DNA of 64,000 bases, taken from NCBI GenBank assembly GCA_003339415.1, contig PDHQ01000067.1:62001-126000 (forward strand). Direction: 5' to 3'. A model generated the notes under the pieces. That model saw only the letters and a list, made by a program, of their open reading frames with translations. It was not told the DNA's origin and did no database searches. Shown one piece after another: positions 1 through 13,181 of this stretch; the first letter of the stretch is position 1; every line of letters begins with the position of its first letter. Source of the stretch: Ophiocordyceps camponoti-saundersi (nom. inval.) (taxonomy: Eukaryota; Ascomycota; Sordariomycetes; Hypocreales; Ophiocordycipitaceae). A program made the position numbers and the translations under genes.

Positions 1-2150
1 TATAGTTAAAATAATTAAAACTTAGAGCTAAGTAAGTAGTTAATAGAGTAAAAATATAAGTATATTATTATATAGTAATTATTACGTATTTACGCTAAAG
101 TTAATATCTCCGTTCTCTTTTTTTTTTATAAAGTAATAATATAAGGTTAAATTAGTAAAGCCTTTTTACTAAAAGAAACTAATATATAAGTTATATTATA
201 AATCGTAAGTTATTAAGCGCTTTAGTAAGGTCTTACTAGTCTTATATTAAACGCTAGTTAATATTAAAAAAAGTATATTTTTATAAATAAAAGTATAATT
301 AATAAAAATATAAGGGATTATTTTATCGCTGCTATTATAAGGGTATTACTTTAATATTACCCTAGGCACCTTATAAGCTTAGAGAAATAAATTAAGTTTA
401 ATATATTTAGTTTTAAGCTATATAAATATTATACTAATAAACTTAAGGAGTCTATTATATATATAAAAAGCAAAGCTAGCTTTAAGTTATAATAGCTTAT
501 TTATAAGGTAATTATATAATTACCTATATTTCTTTAACCTTCCCTTTTTAAAGTACTAGTAAAGGAGCTACTTATTATAAAGTTAAGTATTAAAGTCGCG
601 TTACTTATATCTTATTATTAGCTTAGGGCTAGTTTATATTATATAAAATTTCTTTAAGTTTTATAATACTTCGTATCTCTTTTAGCGGGGGTATCTTTTA
701 TATTTATAATATACTTACTTAGCTGCTTTCTTTACCGTAATATAGATAAAGTTTACTATTTTAATATATTATAAATAGTAATAGGTATAAACTATATAAT
801 AAGTAAAATAAAAGTTAAGAGGTAAGATAAAAGCTTTAGCTTTAATATAGTAAATAAGGGTAGCCTTATAGGCCCCGGTAATAACTTAGAAATACTTAGA
901 TTATTTTATAGCTAAGGCTTTTATAATAAAGCTATATAATATCTCCCCTAGCTATATAAGTAAGGCGAACTAAGTTATACTAAATATAATAGCTAATTTA
1001 ATAACTTTAGTATAAATTTTCTTTACCCTTAATAAGGTATAGCCTTATATTAATACTATAATCTTAGTAAGGGCTAGGTATTAGCGCTTAAGCTTAGCGG
1101 TAAGTTTTAAAAGGTAAGATTTCTAATATAGCTTATAATATAACTAGACTCTTAAGAGTCGCGCTTTTTATATTAGTTATATTATTATAGCTCTAAGCTA
1201 AGGCTTAATTATATCTACTATCCTTATTTTCGTAAAATATATTAATTTACTTTTAGCTAGCTAAAAAGTTATTTTATAATTTAAAGCTTATTATTTATAA
1301 ATTTACTATATACGCTTAAGTTAAAATAATACCTAAGCCTTATCACGTTTAATATTAAGAATATTAATACCGTTTATAAACTTTATTATAAGAAAACTTA
1401 ATATTAAGTTTAAGCGTTAATATAGTAAGGATATATATAAGAGGAAGAGGACCGGTAATATAAAAGACTTTTAAAAAACCCCTTACTAGATTAAGAAAAT
1501 ATCACTAAGTTTATAGTTAAACTTAAATCTTAAAATATAGTTTATAAGATATAATTAGATAAACGCTATAACTTATTTAAGGAAGCTTAAGTAATTTATA
1601 ATAATAGTTAACTTATTATAAGAAATATAGTTAAAAGCTTTAGTAAAGTTTAGTAAAAAGAGCGAGGCGGTGCTATTTTAGTTTTAAATTATCTTAATTA
1701 TTTCGGTAAGTATAAAAACTGCTATATTAGTAAAGCGCTATAATTTATTACTTATTTAGCTATTAGGGAGGATCTAAGCTTTCTCCGCTACTAATATAAT
1801 TTTCCTAGCTATAATTATTTTTAAAACTTTCCCTATTATATTAAAAAGTAAAATTAGCTTATATTTATTAAAAGTATAATATATAGCTAGTAATTTATTT
1901 ACTTTCTAAATAATTATAATATTAAAGATTTTAAATTATAATAGGAAATAATTATTATTAATATAATTTTAGAAAATTTTTTAGAAAACTTAGATAAAAA
2001 GGGGTTTATATCTTTTTAAAAACTTAACCGGAATCTTATTAGGGCCGGCTAATTTCTAAAAAGTAATCGAGAAAAAAGTAAAATAAATATCTTTAGTAAT
2101 AATAATACGCTTAATATAAAAAAAAAGAAAGGATTATTAAAGTAAGTAAA
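1..2150 (+). repeat. RIP-degraded repeat D, copy 1 (left-truncated by window edge)
   Basis: This stretch has no usable reading frame, almost no CpA or TpG, and very frequent TAA/TAG. From about 300 to 2000 it aligns by eye, in the same orientation, with the split repeat at 43381-43788 plus 55780-57500. Shared landmarks include a block around 1562-1590 matched near 57022-57050 and another around 310-350 matched near 55790-55830. Two copies of a family, both heavily mutated, is what RIP predicts. The family type is not recognised: translating several frames gave no transposase or reverse transcriptase motif. Homology may continue to the left of the window. Confidence 0.5.
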
Positions 2151-2470
2151 GAGGCCGAATTAATAAGAGCTAAGAAAAATTATTAGCTAAGTAAAATTAC
2201 CTTATCAGAGAAGGTAACCGCTAATATTAACTTTAAGTATTTCTAAAATATAAGGATATATATTAGCTTAGGCGCGGCCTAGCTTCGTAGCCGGGCTTAA
2301 TATTCTATAATCTAAAAAGTTAACGATTTCGCGGAGATACTATTAAGAAAGTCGCGCTAAGCGCTATAGCGTGCCGCGCTAATTATTAACTTCTATACCT
2401 TTATCGCTTCTTAATAATCTTAATAATAAGAGTTAATAAAATTAATATATTAATAGCGCTAAGCTTTCTT

Positions 2471-2507
2471 TATAATTATTATAATTATTATAATTATTAT
2501 AATAATA
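2471..2507. repeat. (TATAAT/ATT)n microsatellite
   Basis: A run of repeated tataattat units with small phase shifts. It is low-complexity sequence with no assigned role. Confidence 0.7.
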
Positions 2508-4784
2508 GCTATTACCTAGCTTTATTAGTTTTACGCTATAAGGTAAGTTTAAATATATACTAATATTATTATATTTATTATTATTTCTAGCTAATTATAA
2601 AGTAAAATAACTATATTTTAAAGCTCTCTAAGTATTATAATAAAATATAAGTTTAATTTAAGTTAGTTTTATACTTTAGTTATAAAGATATCTAAGTAAA
2701 AAAAGCGTTATATTTTATTTAAAGTTATATTAAGGTAAAGATTAGTATTAATAAAGATAATTTATAAGATATAATTAAAGCTAATAAAGTTAAAGTTATT
2801 TTTTAGGTATATTATTTAGTAATTAAGCGTAGCTTAAGCTAAGTTAATAGTTTTAGTTCGCTTATTATATATTTCCTAAGTAACCTTACTTAAGAGCGTA
2901 AAAAGGCTAAGTTAGAGGCTAGTTACTAGCTTAAGAAAATTATATACTCTAAGGGAGGACTATTCGTAATAATTTTAAGAGGGGTAGTAAAGGTTAAAAT
3001 CGCTATATAAAAAGGTAGCTATTAGGCTAAAGTTAAGGTAAATAATATCTTTTTAAAAAAGGGGACTTAACTTAATTATTAATAAGGGTAAATAAATAAA
3101 TATAATTTATAATAAAAATAAGGTATAGAAGAGAATAAATATTATATTAAGAGTAATAAGGGGGGTTTAAAAGGAAAAGTTTAATTATTTATAAATATAA
3201 AAAATCGCTTAATTATTAGAATTTATAAGTTTATATAATAAGATACTTAAAAGCGGTAAGTAACTAAATTAGTTATATTATAGTTTTTATATATAAATAA
3301 GATTATAGCTAACTAGGCTATAAAGCGCTATATATATAAAATAGTTACGCTTTTATATATTTTAAAAAAGGGTTTTAATTTTTATAAGAGGCGGATAAGG
3401 TAAAAGTTTATTATTATATTAAGGTAAATAAGGGGGCTTCTTATCTTTTACTAGCTCCCTATCCTCCTTAAGCACTAGGAGTAATATTAGTCCTACCGCG
3501 GCCCCTTTTTAGTGCTAAATTAAAGTCTTTATTTATATTAAATTAAATTATAGCTTATAACTATAATAAGGGCGGGAAAGATCGCTTCTAAAATTAAACC
3601 TTAATAAAGCTATTATTAGATTAAGATTAAGTTAGCTATAAATAATCCTAGAACTTATATAATTAATAAGTATAGTTATTATATATTTAATCTTAATATA
3701 TTTTCGAAGTAAGATAGTTTTAAGACTATAAGGTATAATATCCCTTATAAAGAATATAGCTTTTAGTTTTATTTTTAGCTAAGGCTAGGTATACGCCCTC
3801 CCCTTCCAGGTACGCCGCGGCTATATAAAAGCTATAGCGTAGTTATTTATAGTAATATTTCGCTATATATCTAAATTAATAATATTAGTAATATTATCGG
3901 GGCTATATTATATTATTATAAACCTTAACTTAAGAGATTTCTATATTTATTATTAGTTTATTTTATATAAGTTTATTAGTATTTATTATATTAGTAACTC
4001 CTAATATTAAATATATACGCGTAGCTCCCTTATTATAAGGCTAGAAAGCTTAGACTTAGGTAATTTTAACCTTATTAACTTTCTTAATTTATTATATAAG
4101 TATATCTTAGTTACTATAAGTAGCTTTTATATATACTCCTTTTATTATAATAAAGTACGTCCTCTAACTATAAACCGCTCCCTTTTTAAAAATAATAAAG
4201 ATTTACTTAACTAAGGCTACTCGCCTCTTATACTTTAAATAGAATATAACTATAATATCCTTATTAAGGAGCCGTTATAATATTAATATAGCTTTATATC
4301 TTAAGGCTATATTTATAGCTTATATAACTTTTTATAAAGTTAGTTATAAGGTATTTATATTAATTATAATATTTTTTATAAATATAATAACTTTTTTATT
4401 AAAATAGCTTAGAATAGGTTTAATTATTATTTATCTATTAGTAGCTACGGACGCTAATATTAAGTAAGCTTAATTATTATTAAGACTAGCTATTAATAGG
4501 AGGGCTTTTTATATAGCTTTAGTAACTATTTTCTTAATTAACTTAATAATTTTAGGTAAAAGTTAGGTCTTAGTTTAGTTTAAGGTAGCTATATATTTTT
4601 TATAAAATTTAGCCTTAAAAGCTATTATAATATTATATATTTTAGAAAACGCCGCGGCTAATATTATTATAATAAGCTTATTATATATATCCTTTATATT
4701 ATAATCGTTAAAATACTATACTTAGTTTATTACTTTATCTATCTTAATATTATTATTATATTGCCCCTAGCTAGACTAGGGATA

Positions 4785-4811
4785 TTACGAGGACTAACTT
4801 AGTCCTCGTAA
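4785..4811. repeat. Perfect 12-bp inverted repeat (hairpin)
   Basis: Arms TTACGAGGACTA (4785-4796) and TAGTCCTCGTAA (4800-4811) are exact reverse complements around a 3-base loop. Perfect arms are unexpected in sequence this mutated. The core resembles the ACTAAC/AGTCC motifs of the hairpin at 16276-16365, so it could be the remnant of a foldback element end. Confidence 0.6.
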
Positions 4812-4954
4812 CCCCCTATCTATAACTATAAGAGTATTGCCTATTTTTCGGGCCCTAGCCTTAGCCGCCGCGGGCGCTATTATCGTCTCCTTAGTAATAA
4901 ATATATTATAGCGAGCGGAATATTAAATAATAAGTCCTATCTTATTATTATAAA

Positions 4955-5716
4955 AGGTTAGTATAATATATTATATAATATTTAATAATATATTTAAGCT
5001 AATAATATTAAAAATATTATTAAAATTAGATTTTTAATATATATAATTTAATATTAAAAATTTTTACTTATATTATTATATTTTTATTATAAATCTAATT
5101 TATATTTATTATATTACTAATAATAACTATAAATAAAATTATTAAGTTTTTAAATAATATCTTTTTATATATAATTATATTATAAAAACCTTATTTAAAA
5201 ACTTAATTTTTTTTTAAAAGCTTCCTTATTATTTTATTATAAAGCTTATATTAATACTCTTTTTATAATAAAAGTATAACTTTTACTAGTTAAATATACC
5301 TTTTTTTTAAAAATAATATAAAGCTATTTTAAATTAAATTAAAGCTTATAAATAATATTTTAAAATATTATTATAATATTACTATTAAGTAATTTCCTTA
5401 TTATAAAAGCTTAGCTTTACTTATAAAATTTATAATTAATATTTATTATAATTATTTTAAAGCTTTAAATTTAAAGCGGAGTAATAATAAAATTAAAATA
5501 AATTATAAGCTATTACTTTTTTTATTAAAAATTTACTTTTTAATAATTTTTTTTAGCGCTTTAGTTATAATTATAGCTTATTAAGAACATTCCGCTCCCC
5601 CTAAAGCTATAGGAAAAAGAGGAAATTATAATTATAATAGCTAAGGAGATATTATTAACTAATAAAATTAAAGTAAAAAGAGTATTTCCTTAAACTTTTT
5701 TAAACTTTATTATTTA
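4955..5716 (+). repeat. R1a retroposon copy, first part (interrupted by B1)
   Basis: This segment aligns along its length with 13960-14730 (R1b) and, inverted, with part of 17736-19607 (R1c). Differences are mostly C/T and G/A. Relative to R1c it lacks roughly the first 0.8 kb, so it looks 5'-truncated in the R1b orientation. It stops at the ATTTA target duplication of element B1 and resumes at 12529. R1b at about 14735-14760 preserves the uninterrupted sequence of this junction, so the split is directly supported. The left end is approximate, and I found no convincing target duplication for R1a itself. Confidence 0.7.
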
Positions 5717-5990
5717 TATTAAACGGGCTATCTATTACTAATAATAAGGAGGTTCCTAAAAAAGAGTATATTATTATAATACTTTTTATACTATTGTACG
5801 AAGGGGATAGCTATCTAAATACTTATTCGAATATATAAAATATTAATTAAGGAATATATAAAGTAGGGAGTAATATTATAAGATTATAAAGATCTTATAT
5901 AAAAGGTCTTATTAACTCGGGTAAGCTATGTAAGGTATAAGGCTATAAGGATAATATAAAGCTATTAAGGTATTATAAAATATTTTAATA
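5717..5990 (+). repeat. B1 left LTR
   Basis: Paired with 12251-12523. The two copies align end to end, and most differences are C/T or G/A transitions. The start was set by the shared TATTA(A/G)A and the end by the shared TAATA, both immediately next to ATTTA. Its sequence is not homologous to the 301-bp LTR of B3, although the internal regions are related. Confidence 0.78.
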
Positions 5991-6420
5991 TTTATAGTTT
6001 TTTCTTTATAATATATTATATAGCTTCCTTAGTAAGCGTATAGCGTTATTAAGCGTTATTAATATTTATATAGTTAAAATTAACTTATAGCGTAAGTTAT
6101 TATAAACTATAAAATATTATATATAGCTTATTTATATAAAAAAGCGTTTATATAATAAGGGAGAAAAGTTACTCTTAAAAAGAGTAATTTATCGGCTTTA
6201 TACGCTTAAGAGGGTTATTATCGTAATACTTAAAAGGTTTATATAAAGTAATATATATAGCTATAGCTAAAAATATAAGAAAGAGAAAGTGCGAGAAAGG
6301 GCGCTAGTTAGTAAAAATTTTCGCGTTTTTATTTATAGTTAGTAGGCCTTACTAATTATAAGAAATACCTTTCTTTCTATTTTATATAAAAGAAGATTTC
6401 TTCCCTCCTTTATCTTTTAT

Positions 6421-6465
6421 AATAATAATTATAATAATAATAATAATGATATTATTATTATTACT
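6421..6465. repeat. (AAT/ATT)n microsatellite
   Basis: A run of AAT units followed by ATT units lies in the leader of element B1. It is AT-rich low-complexity sequence and can fold on itself. No function is inferred. Confidence 0.7.
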
Positions 6466-7020
6466 ATCTTTTTCTATAATTATAGCTATCGCCTTTTTAT
6501 ATAATAATAAAGAATAAAAAAAAGAAGAAAAATAAAAAAAATAAGTAATTATATAATAACTATATTTATTATAATAATCTTTAAGCGCCTTCCCTTTTCT
6601 AATAAAACCGCTACTATTACTTTAAGGAGTAATAATATTATCCGCGCTAAGTTCTTTTAAGTAATAATTAGCGTATATATTTTCTTTATATAGAGTATTT
6701 TTATAAATCTAAGCTAATTATATAATAAAGCGAGAAACGTTACTACTTTTCGGCAACCTTTTTAAATATAGCTTTACGCTTTTACGCTTAGGAGATAGCT
6801 ATTAAGCTAGTCTCTAAAGTTATACGCTACCTTAGCTATTTTTAGGCGGTAATAATTTAGTCGGCCGGTTATTTCCCGGCGTAAAAGCCTTACGCCCGCT
6901 ATTACCTTTATCGTAATAATAGTTTATTCTTAAGCTATCGCCGTATTTATAGCTATAAGGGCGGGGCTTATAGGCCTTATATTTAAGATTTTAAAAGCTA
7001 ATATTATAATTACTTCTAGT

Positions 7021-7200
7021 TAAATAATAATAAGGATAAAAATAAAAGTAAGAAAAAAAATAATAATAAAGATAATAATAATAATAAAGAAAAAAAAAGG
7101 GAGGGGGAGGAGGAGGATAGCGGTAATAATAATAATAAGTTAGATAAGGACTTAGATAAAGAAGAGGACGATAATAAAGATTATAATAATAAACTTATTA
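7021..7200 (+). repeat. Purine-rich trinucleotide tract in B1 leader
   Basis: A strand-asymmetric A/G tract with AAT, AAG, GAG and GAT triplets. Read as codons it would give Asn/Lys/Glu/Asp/Gly-rich sequence, as in a disordered protein N-terminus. It lies just upstream of the conserved B-family frame. Confidence 0.55.
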
Positions 7201-7409
7201 TATCATTAGTAATTTGCTCTTACTATTATTAAGTAATATAAAGTAAAAGGCGGTAACTATTTTACTCTTTTTATATAGTGTTAAATTTATAAGCTTAAAG
7301 GGCGGCAGCGGCAGCGTAAGTTTTTCGATAATTACCTTTATCCTAATTATAATTTTATTTATTATAACTAATTATATAAGAGCGTTATTTAGACTTTTCT
7401 TTATTATAG

Positions 7410-10400
7410 CGTTTGCTAAGTTATTTTTACTATTAATTTTAAATATCTTAGTAATTTCCTTTCTTTTATATAATTTATATAAAGCTATAATATTAATTAT
7501 AAGCCTTTTCTCCCTTATATTACTAAGCTTAACTAAATAATTATAAAAGGAGTATAAATCTATATAAAATATAAGAGGGATATTAAGTAAAGAGAGGCTT
7601 TATATAATTTTCTAAAATATAATATTAAGGGCGATTTTACTATTAATTCCTTATATAATATTATATAACTTACTTATAAGCACGCTACGCGTTACTCTCT
7701 TATATTTTATTAAAAACTAATATATAATATTATTATAAATAGAGATTTTATTCTTTATATAAGCTACCTTTTTACTTAATATAATTATAAATCTTATCTA
7801 TAAAAATAAGTTTTTATTATTTATAAATAAGCTATCGGTGAAAATTTAAAGCTTTATATAAAAAAAGTTAAGAGGGATAAAATATAGTCCTTAGTTAGCG
7901 TTCTTAATCTACTATTATACGCGGGCGTTTAAAGTATTATAGTTTTCCTTTATCGGTTTCTAAACTTAAGTAGCGGCCGAAAGATTATACGCTATTTTAA
8001 GCTAGTAAATTAATAAGATATACGCTCCTTATACGCGTTATAAGAGATACGCTTATAAGGCGTTTTCTCTAGCTAGGTTAATAACTTATAATATCTTAGC
8101 CTAGCCTTTTCACGTAAAGAGAATATTATTACTTTTAAGGGAAATTCGTCCGCTATTAAATTTAATCGGCGTCTCGTGCGAGAGGCGTATTTTTAGCTTC
8201 GTATAAAGGTTTTACTACTTAAAGGACTCTTTTTTAAAGGCTAAGAAGGCGGGCGAGATAAAAGAGAGCATATCGTATATTTATATTCTTATAAAGCTAA
8301 AGGAATCCGGGCTAGAAAGTATAAAAAGAAAGTATAAGTTATATATCGAAATCGTTATCCTTAGGTTTATATAATAATACTTATAATATATTTTAAACTA
8401 ATAAATACTTAATTTTATAATATTATAAAGTAGGCGATAAATATATAAAATAGTGCTTATTAGAAAATAGTCCTTTAATTCCTTTAGTAATTATATAAAA
8501 ATTAGCCTTATTAAGTAGTTATAAGATAATATATATACTTAAGTAATATCCTAAAGCTTAGCGTATATATTATATAACTATATAAAAAAAAGCCTAAAGT
8601 AAGAATTAGTCTTTAGCTTATTTATAAAATCGTAAGGAATTAAGTAAATATAATAGCTTTATCGGTATTAGTATAGCTTTATATAATAAGTTATAACTTC
8701 TTATATAGCTTTATAGTCTTATTTTTAATTTCTTATATAAGCTTTATATAAAAAATATATAGCTTTCTATATTTAGCTAGGTTATATTATATAAAAATAA
8801 AAATATTTTTAATAATAAAATTATTAATTTTAATATAGTTTGATTCCTTAAATAGGAGGCTAGGGGTTATAATAATATTATTTTAATAAAGCTATATAGT
8901 AAAAGCGGTATCTTTTATCTTTTTCTCTAATAAGAAAATAAAGAAAATAAATAAATCCGCTATATAGTTAGTAAAATCCTTATATCTCCGCAAGCTATAA
9001 CGCGGAATCTTAATAATAAATCTTTTTATATAAGTATCGGCTTTTTTTACGGGAGCTTTATCTAAAAAATAATATAGTTTAATTTATATTATACGAAACT
9101 TTATAAGGCTATTAGGAAATTTAATAAAAACTAACTATTTTTTAATTAAGATAATTTTATATAGTCTTATCTAGCCGCGGCGTTTACGCTAAACTATAAC
9201 CTAAGAATATAAGGGAAATATTAGGTTTTTATATAAGCGCGGTTTATTTTATATAATAAGCGCGCGGCTAATATCTCTTTTTATATTAAGCTTATAAATT
9301 ACCTTTATAGCTTTATAAATTATAATTACTTTTATAGTAATATTAGGCGATAAGGGTAAAATATTATAAATTTAAAAGTATGTGCTAAAAATAAAAAGTA
9401 TAAGTATAAAGCTATTAGGCCTTACTATATCATTTAGATATTTTACGGTAAGCTAGAGAATTATATTATTATTAGCCTAGTCTCGGAGGTTATTCCTAAG
9501 TATATTATATACGCGTTAAAGAGGCGCGTATAAGCGTTTAATCTTACTTACTACTTAGTACGCTTTAATAAGTATCTCCTTATATAGGAAACTAATAATT
9601 TATATAAAGGAATAGAATTCGTCCGAGGAGAAATTTATACCTAAGTTATATATAATTATATCTAGGGGGCCTTTATAAATAATAATCTAATAGCGGTAAA
9701 GGGCGTTTTAAGTATCTTAAATAAAGAGGGATTATATAAAAATTATAGCTTAGAAAAATATAGCCTTATTAATAATATAAAAAATATTCTTATTACTTAA
9801 TTATATAATATTTATAATAATCTTATAATTAAAAAAGATATTATCTTTAATTAAAAACTTAAATCGCTATAGTAAGGGATTATACGCTTAATATTAATAA
9901 TAGAATTTCTTTATTATATAAAGCGAAGCTTTAAAGATATTATTATAGCTTATATTTCGAAGCAAATTACGAAGATATTTTATATAAGGGTATCCGAAGC
10001 GATAATATAAGTAACGGAGTTATACTTTTATAAAAAAAAGAGTAGCTTCGCGTAAAAATATATAGAAAAACAGATATCCTTATTTCCGTATAATAAGAAT
10101 TATTTAGCTATCTTTACGTACGATAATATTCCTAATATTATTATAATATACTTTTAAGCGATTTATATCTCTAAGAAAAAAGAGAAATAGCGTAAAGGTA
10201 TTAAAAATATAGTATTATATAATACCGAGGGGGCTATTAACGTTAATTATACTAATTAAAGTTATAGCGGCTAAGCTACTAAACCTAATTATAGCGGTGC
10301 TTAGAGTCTAATTAATTTATATATCCGGATTCTCTTATATAAATACTTTAGCTTAGTTTTTACTAATAATAAAAAAATTTACAACGCTTATATCTTAAAG

Positions 10401-11300
10401 TTATCCTTAGTATTCCGTATAATCCTTAGAAGAGTCCTTATCTTCCTTATATAATAAGTTATTAAAGTTATTAATAATATTATATCCTTTATATTTAAGA
10501 AGGAAGGCTTCGAACTTATTATCTATAAAAAGGTCTTTATTAAATTTTTCGTATAAAGTAAAGTACGCCTTTCTCGCGCGATCGAAGTCCCTTTACTTAT
10601 AATTCGTTAACTAATACCTAACTTTCTTATAAATAAAGTAGCGCCTTTTTATATAAGGTAACAAATAGCGGTTTTCCTATTAAATCTATTTAAATTTACC
10701 TATATAAAACTTAAGCCGGGGTAAATTTAGTTATAGGGAGTTTATATAGTAACGCTAATTAATAAAAAACTAGTTAGACGTTTTTCTATAATTAAGGGCG
10801 ACTTAGAGTAACGTATAAAAAATAAAGAAAAACTCTTTATATAAGGGCTTTATAGAGAGAAATACTAGCTTAAGTTCTAGCACTTTACGGCAGGCCTTAG
10901 TTATTATAGTATAAAGTTAAGTTTCCCCTTTCCTAAAAGCGTATTATATAAGTTATATTTTCTCGATTAATTTCTTAAAGATTTCTAATATTATTTTCTT
11001 TAAGTATTTCCTTTATAGAGTAGTAAAGGTTATATTAGTTTAATTAGCCTAATATTATATATAATTTATTATTATAGTGAAATATAAATTAAATACTTAA
11101 TAGATCTTATCTTACTTTTTTTAAGTCCTATATAGTAAAGGTAATATAACTAAGCCGGGCTTATAAGAATATCTAAAAAAATAGCGTAATACTAGTTTTT
11201 AATTATACTAATTTATTAGTAATATAATATAAAAAGCTTAGCTTTATTATATAAAATATTATATAAATAGCCTAAATAGTTCTAGTCTTTTCGCTAACTT
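7410..11300 (+). pseudogene. RIP-destroyed long reading frame of element B1 (product unrecognised)
   Basis: This is the part of B1 whose sequence is conserved in B2 (about 59455-63200) and in B3 on the minus strand (about 41500-37300). Where the copies are compared in one frame, similar residues recur between in-frame TAA/TAG, for example a hydrophobic stretch beginning AKLFLLLI shared by B1 and B2. That suggests a single large protein of more than 1,000 residues, broken by CAA/CAG/TGG to stop changes. A lysine- and acid-rich leader, 7021-7200, precedes it. I do not recognise the family. It occupies the position of gag-pol, but no RT, RNase H, integrase or zinc-knuckle signature is visible to me. 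The boundaries and exact frame are approximate. Confidence 0.45.
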
Positions 11301-12250
11301 TTACTAAATACCGTAACCTTCTTAAAAGTAATTAAGCTATGATAAATAAGTTATATAAAGGGAAGAACGAAGGCCGGGCTTTTTAAGATTATTATAAAAG
11401 CTATAAATAGGTTTAATATTTCCTTTACTTTATATAAGGTTATCTAAGAAGTTAGGGTTATATTAAAGGTTATATAAAGAGGAACCTTAATTAATAAGAT
11501 AATCTTTTAAGTAAGCTTTAAAGTAAGGGTTATTATAATTATTAAAAAAGTAGCTAAAATATAATTATATAAAGCCTTAATTACTAAAAGGAATTTCTCG
11601 ATAAAGCTACTAGTTTATTATATAATAATAACTTATTCCTTAAAAAGCTATAAGAAAGCTTTAAGAAATAGATAAGAAACTTACTTTACTTAGTATTCGG
11701 TTTATTTATAAAAGTCTTCCTAAGCGCTATTAGTAAAAAGGGAGCTTTTAATCCTTAAATAGATAGCTTTATATATAATCTTTCTTATATATATTATAAG
11801 CTTAATATTTAAAGGTTTATTTACGATCTTTAGGTTAATCTCCTAGAAATCTAAGCTAGTTTTTACTTATTATATACGGACTAGAATAATATTTTTTTCA
11901 GCTATCTCTTTATATATAATCGGGTTAAGTTCCTAAGCCTAGGTTTAAGTTAGTTCCGGGGTTACTTAGGTCGGTTTAGGCTAGGTAGGCGCGGGCGTAG
12001 GCGCGTTTAAAAATACTAAAAGCGTACAAGAGTTCTTATTAGATAATAAGGCACCTAAAGCTATTATTATTATCCGAGGGGGTTTAATAAAAAGGTCTTA
12101 TTTTCTTTCTCTATTATATAAGGTAGCTATTATATATATTACCAAGTTATATAAAAGAGTAAGGTTAAGTATAATAGATTACTAATCTTTTTATCCGTAG
12201 TTATCTCTTCTATCTTAGCTAATTTATATATTACCTAATATACTAATTAG

Positions 12251-12523
12251 TATTAGATAAGCTATCTATTACTAGTACTAAGGGGGTTCTAAAAAGGAGT
12301 ATATTATCGTAATACCTTTTATATTACTATATAAAAGGGATAGCTATTTAAATACTTATTCGAATATATAAAATATTAATTAAGGAATATATAAAGTAAG
12401 GAGTAATATTATAAGATTAGAAGGATCTTATATAAAAGGTTTTACTAACTTAAGTAAGCTATATAAAGTATAAGGCTATAAGGATAATATAAGGCTATTA
12501 AGGTATTATAAGATGCCGTAATA
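12251..12523 (+). repeat. B1 right LTR
   Basis: The partner of 5717-5990. It keeps more GC near its end (AGATGCCGTA where the left copy has AAATATTTTA), so it shows the less mutated state. It is followed directly by the ATTTA duplication at 12524-12528. Confidence 0.78.
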
Positions 12524-12528
12524 ATTTA

Positions 12529-12852
12529 TTTAATAATTATTTATATAAAAATAAAAGTATTTTCTAAAATAATCTTATTAATATTTACTTTAGCTTTTAA
12601 TAAGGTAATAAGTATAATAAACTCTAAGATTTAAAATTATTATAATTTAAAATAAAGTTATATTTTAAGTAAAAAATTTTCGCGGTTATAATTAACTTAT
12701 ATAACGTCGCCCTCCTTTTTAAAGTTACTTTAAGCGCAGCTTACTATTATTATAAAGTTATAAAGGGAGCGGAGTCTACTTATAATATAAAAATAAAAAG
12801 TTTATATTTATATCGCTATAAGCGCGGAATCCGTAAAATATATAAAAGTTAA
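12529..12852 (+). repeat. R1a retroposon copy, second part
   Basis: This resumes the R1 alignment exactly where it stopped at 5716. It matches R1b 14745-14950 and then the last 150 bp of R1 as seen inverted at 17736-17900. It ends at TATATAAAAGTTAA, the same end found in R1c. This end is intact in R1a and R1c, while R1a lacks the other end, which is the pattern expected of 5'-truncated target-primed retroposition. Confidence 0.7.
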
Positions 12853-13181
12853 TAAGAAAATAAAAAGAAAAGCGATATAATAGTTAAAGTAAAGGTTAAG
12901 GCCGCGGTAAGGGATAAAGCTATAGAAATAATAATAATAATAAAGCCTCTTCTCTTATATAAAAAAGGTAAAAAAGTTAATATTTTAATTATAAACATTT
13001 TATTCTTAAAAGTAGTAAGCTTTATAAAAAAGAAAATTACTAAAAGTTATATTTAAAGCTATATTTATTATTAAAAATTAATAATAAAAATAAATTATAA
13101 TATTAAAAGCTATTATAAAAGCTAAATAAACTTATAAGCTAATAGCTATAAGCTAAGGTATTAAATAAGATATTATTATAT
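12853..13181. other. Unassigned spacer between R1a and R1b
   Basis: About 330 bp of A-rich RIP-mutated sequence with a GC spot near 12900. No gene or repeat is recognised. Confidence 0.5.

Larger units (their letters stand above)
2151..4954. other. Unassigned RIP-mutated AT-rich sequence
   Basis: About 2.8 kb without a recognisable gene. It has the same dinucleotide skew as its neighbours, so it is probably old repeat DNA, perhaps the continuation of repeat D. Small GC-richer islands occur near 3470-3520, 3800-3830 and 4855-4880. The only ordered structures I see are a short AT microsatellite at 2471-2507 and a perfect hairpin at 4785-4811. Confidence 0.5.
5717..12523 (+). mobile_element. 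LTR element B1, complete with LTRs and 5-bp TSD
   Basis: Direct repeats of about 274 bp bound this 6.8-kb element. Their ends read TATTA...TAATA, which is TG...CA after RIP. The flanking 5 bases are ATTTA on both sides (5712-5716 and 12524-12528), and the empty site is visible in R1b. The internal region shares blocks with B2 and B3 (for example 7410-7530 with 59455-59590, and 9490-9570 with 61520-61600). A 5-bp TSD and TG/CA ends fit integrase-mediated insertion of an LTR retrotransposon. I could not find a YxDD reverse transcriptase motif or a DNG integrase motif inside, so the superfamily is open. It is RIP-inactivated. Confidence 0.8.

Noticed and set aside
2471..2507. CRISPR-like array (short repeated AT units, also 6421-6465 and 23589-23625)
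   Set aside because: Contiguous microsatellites with no spacer structure.
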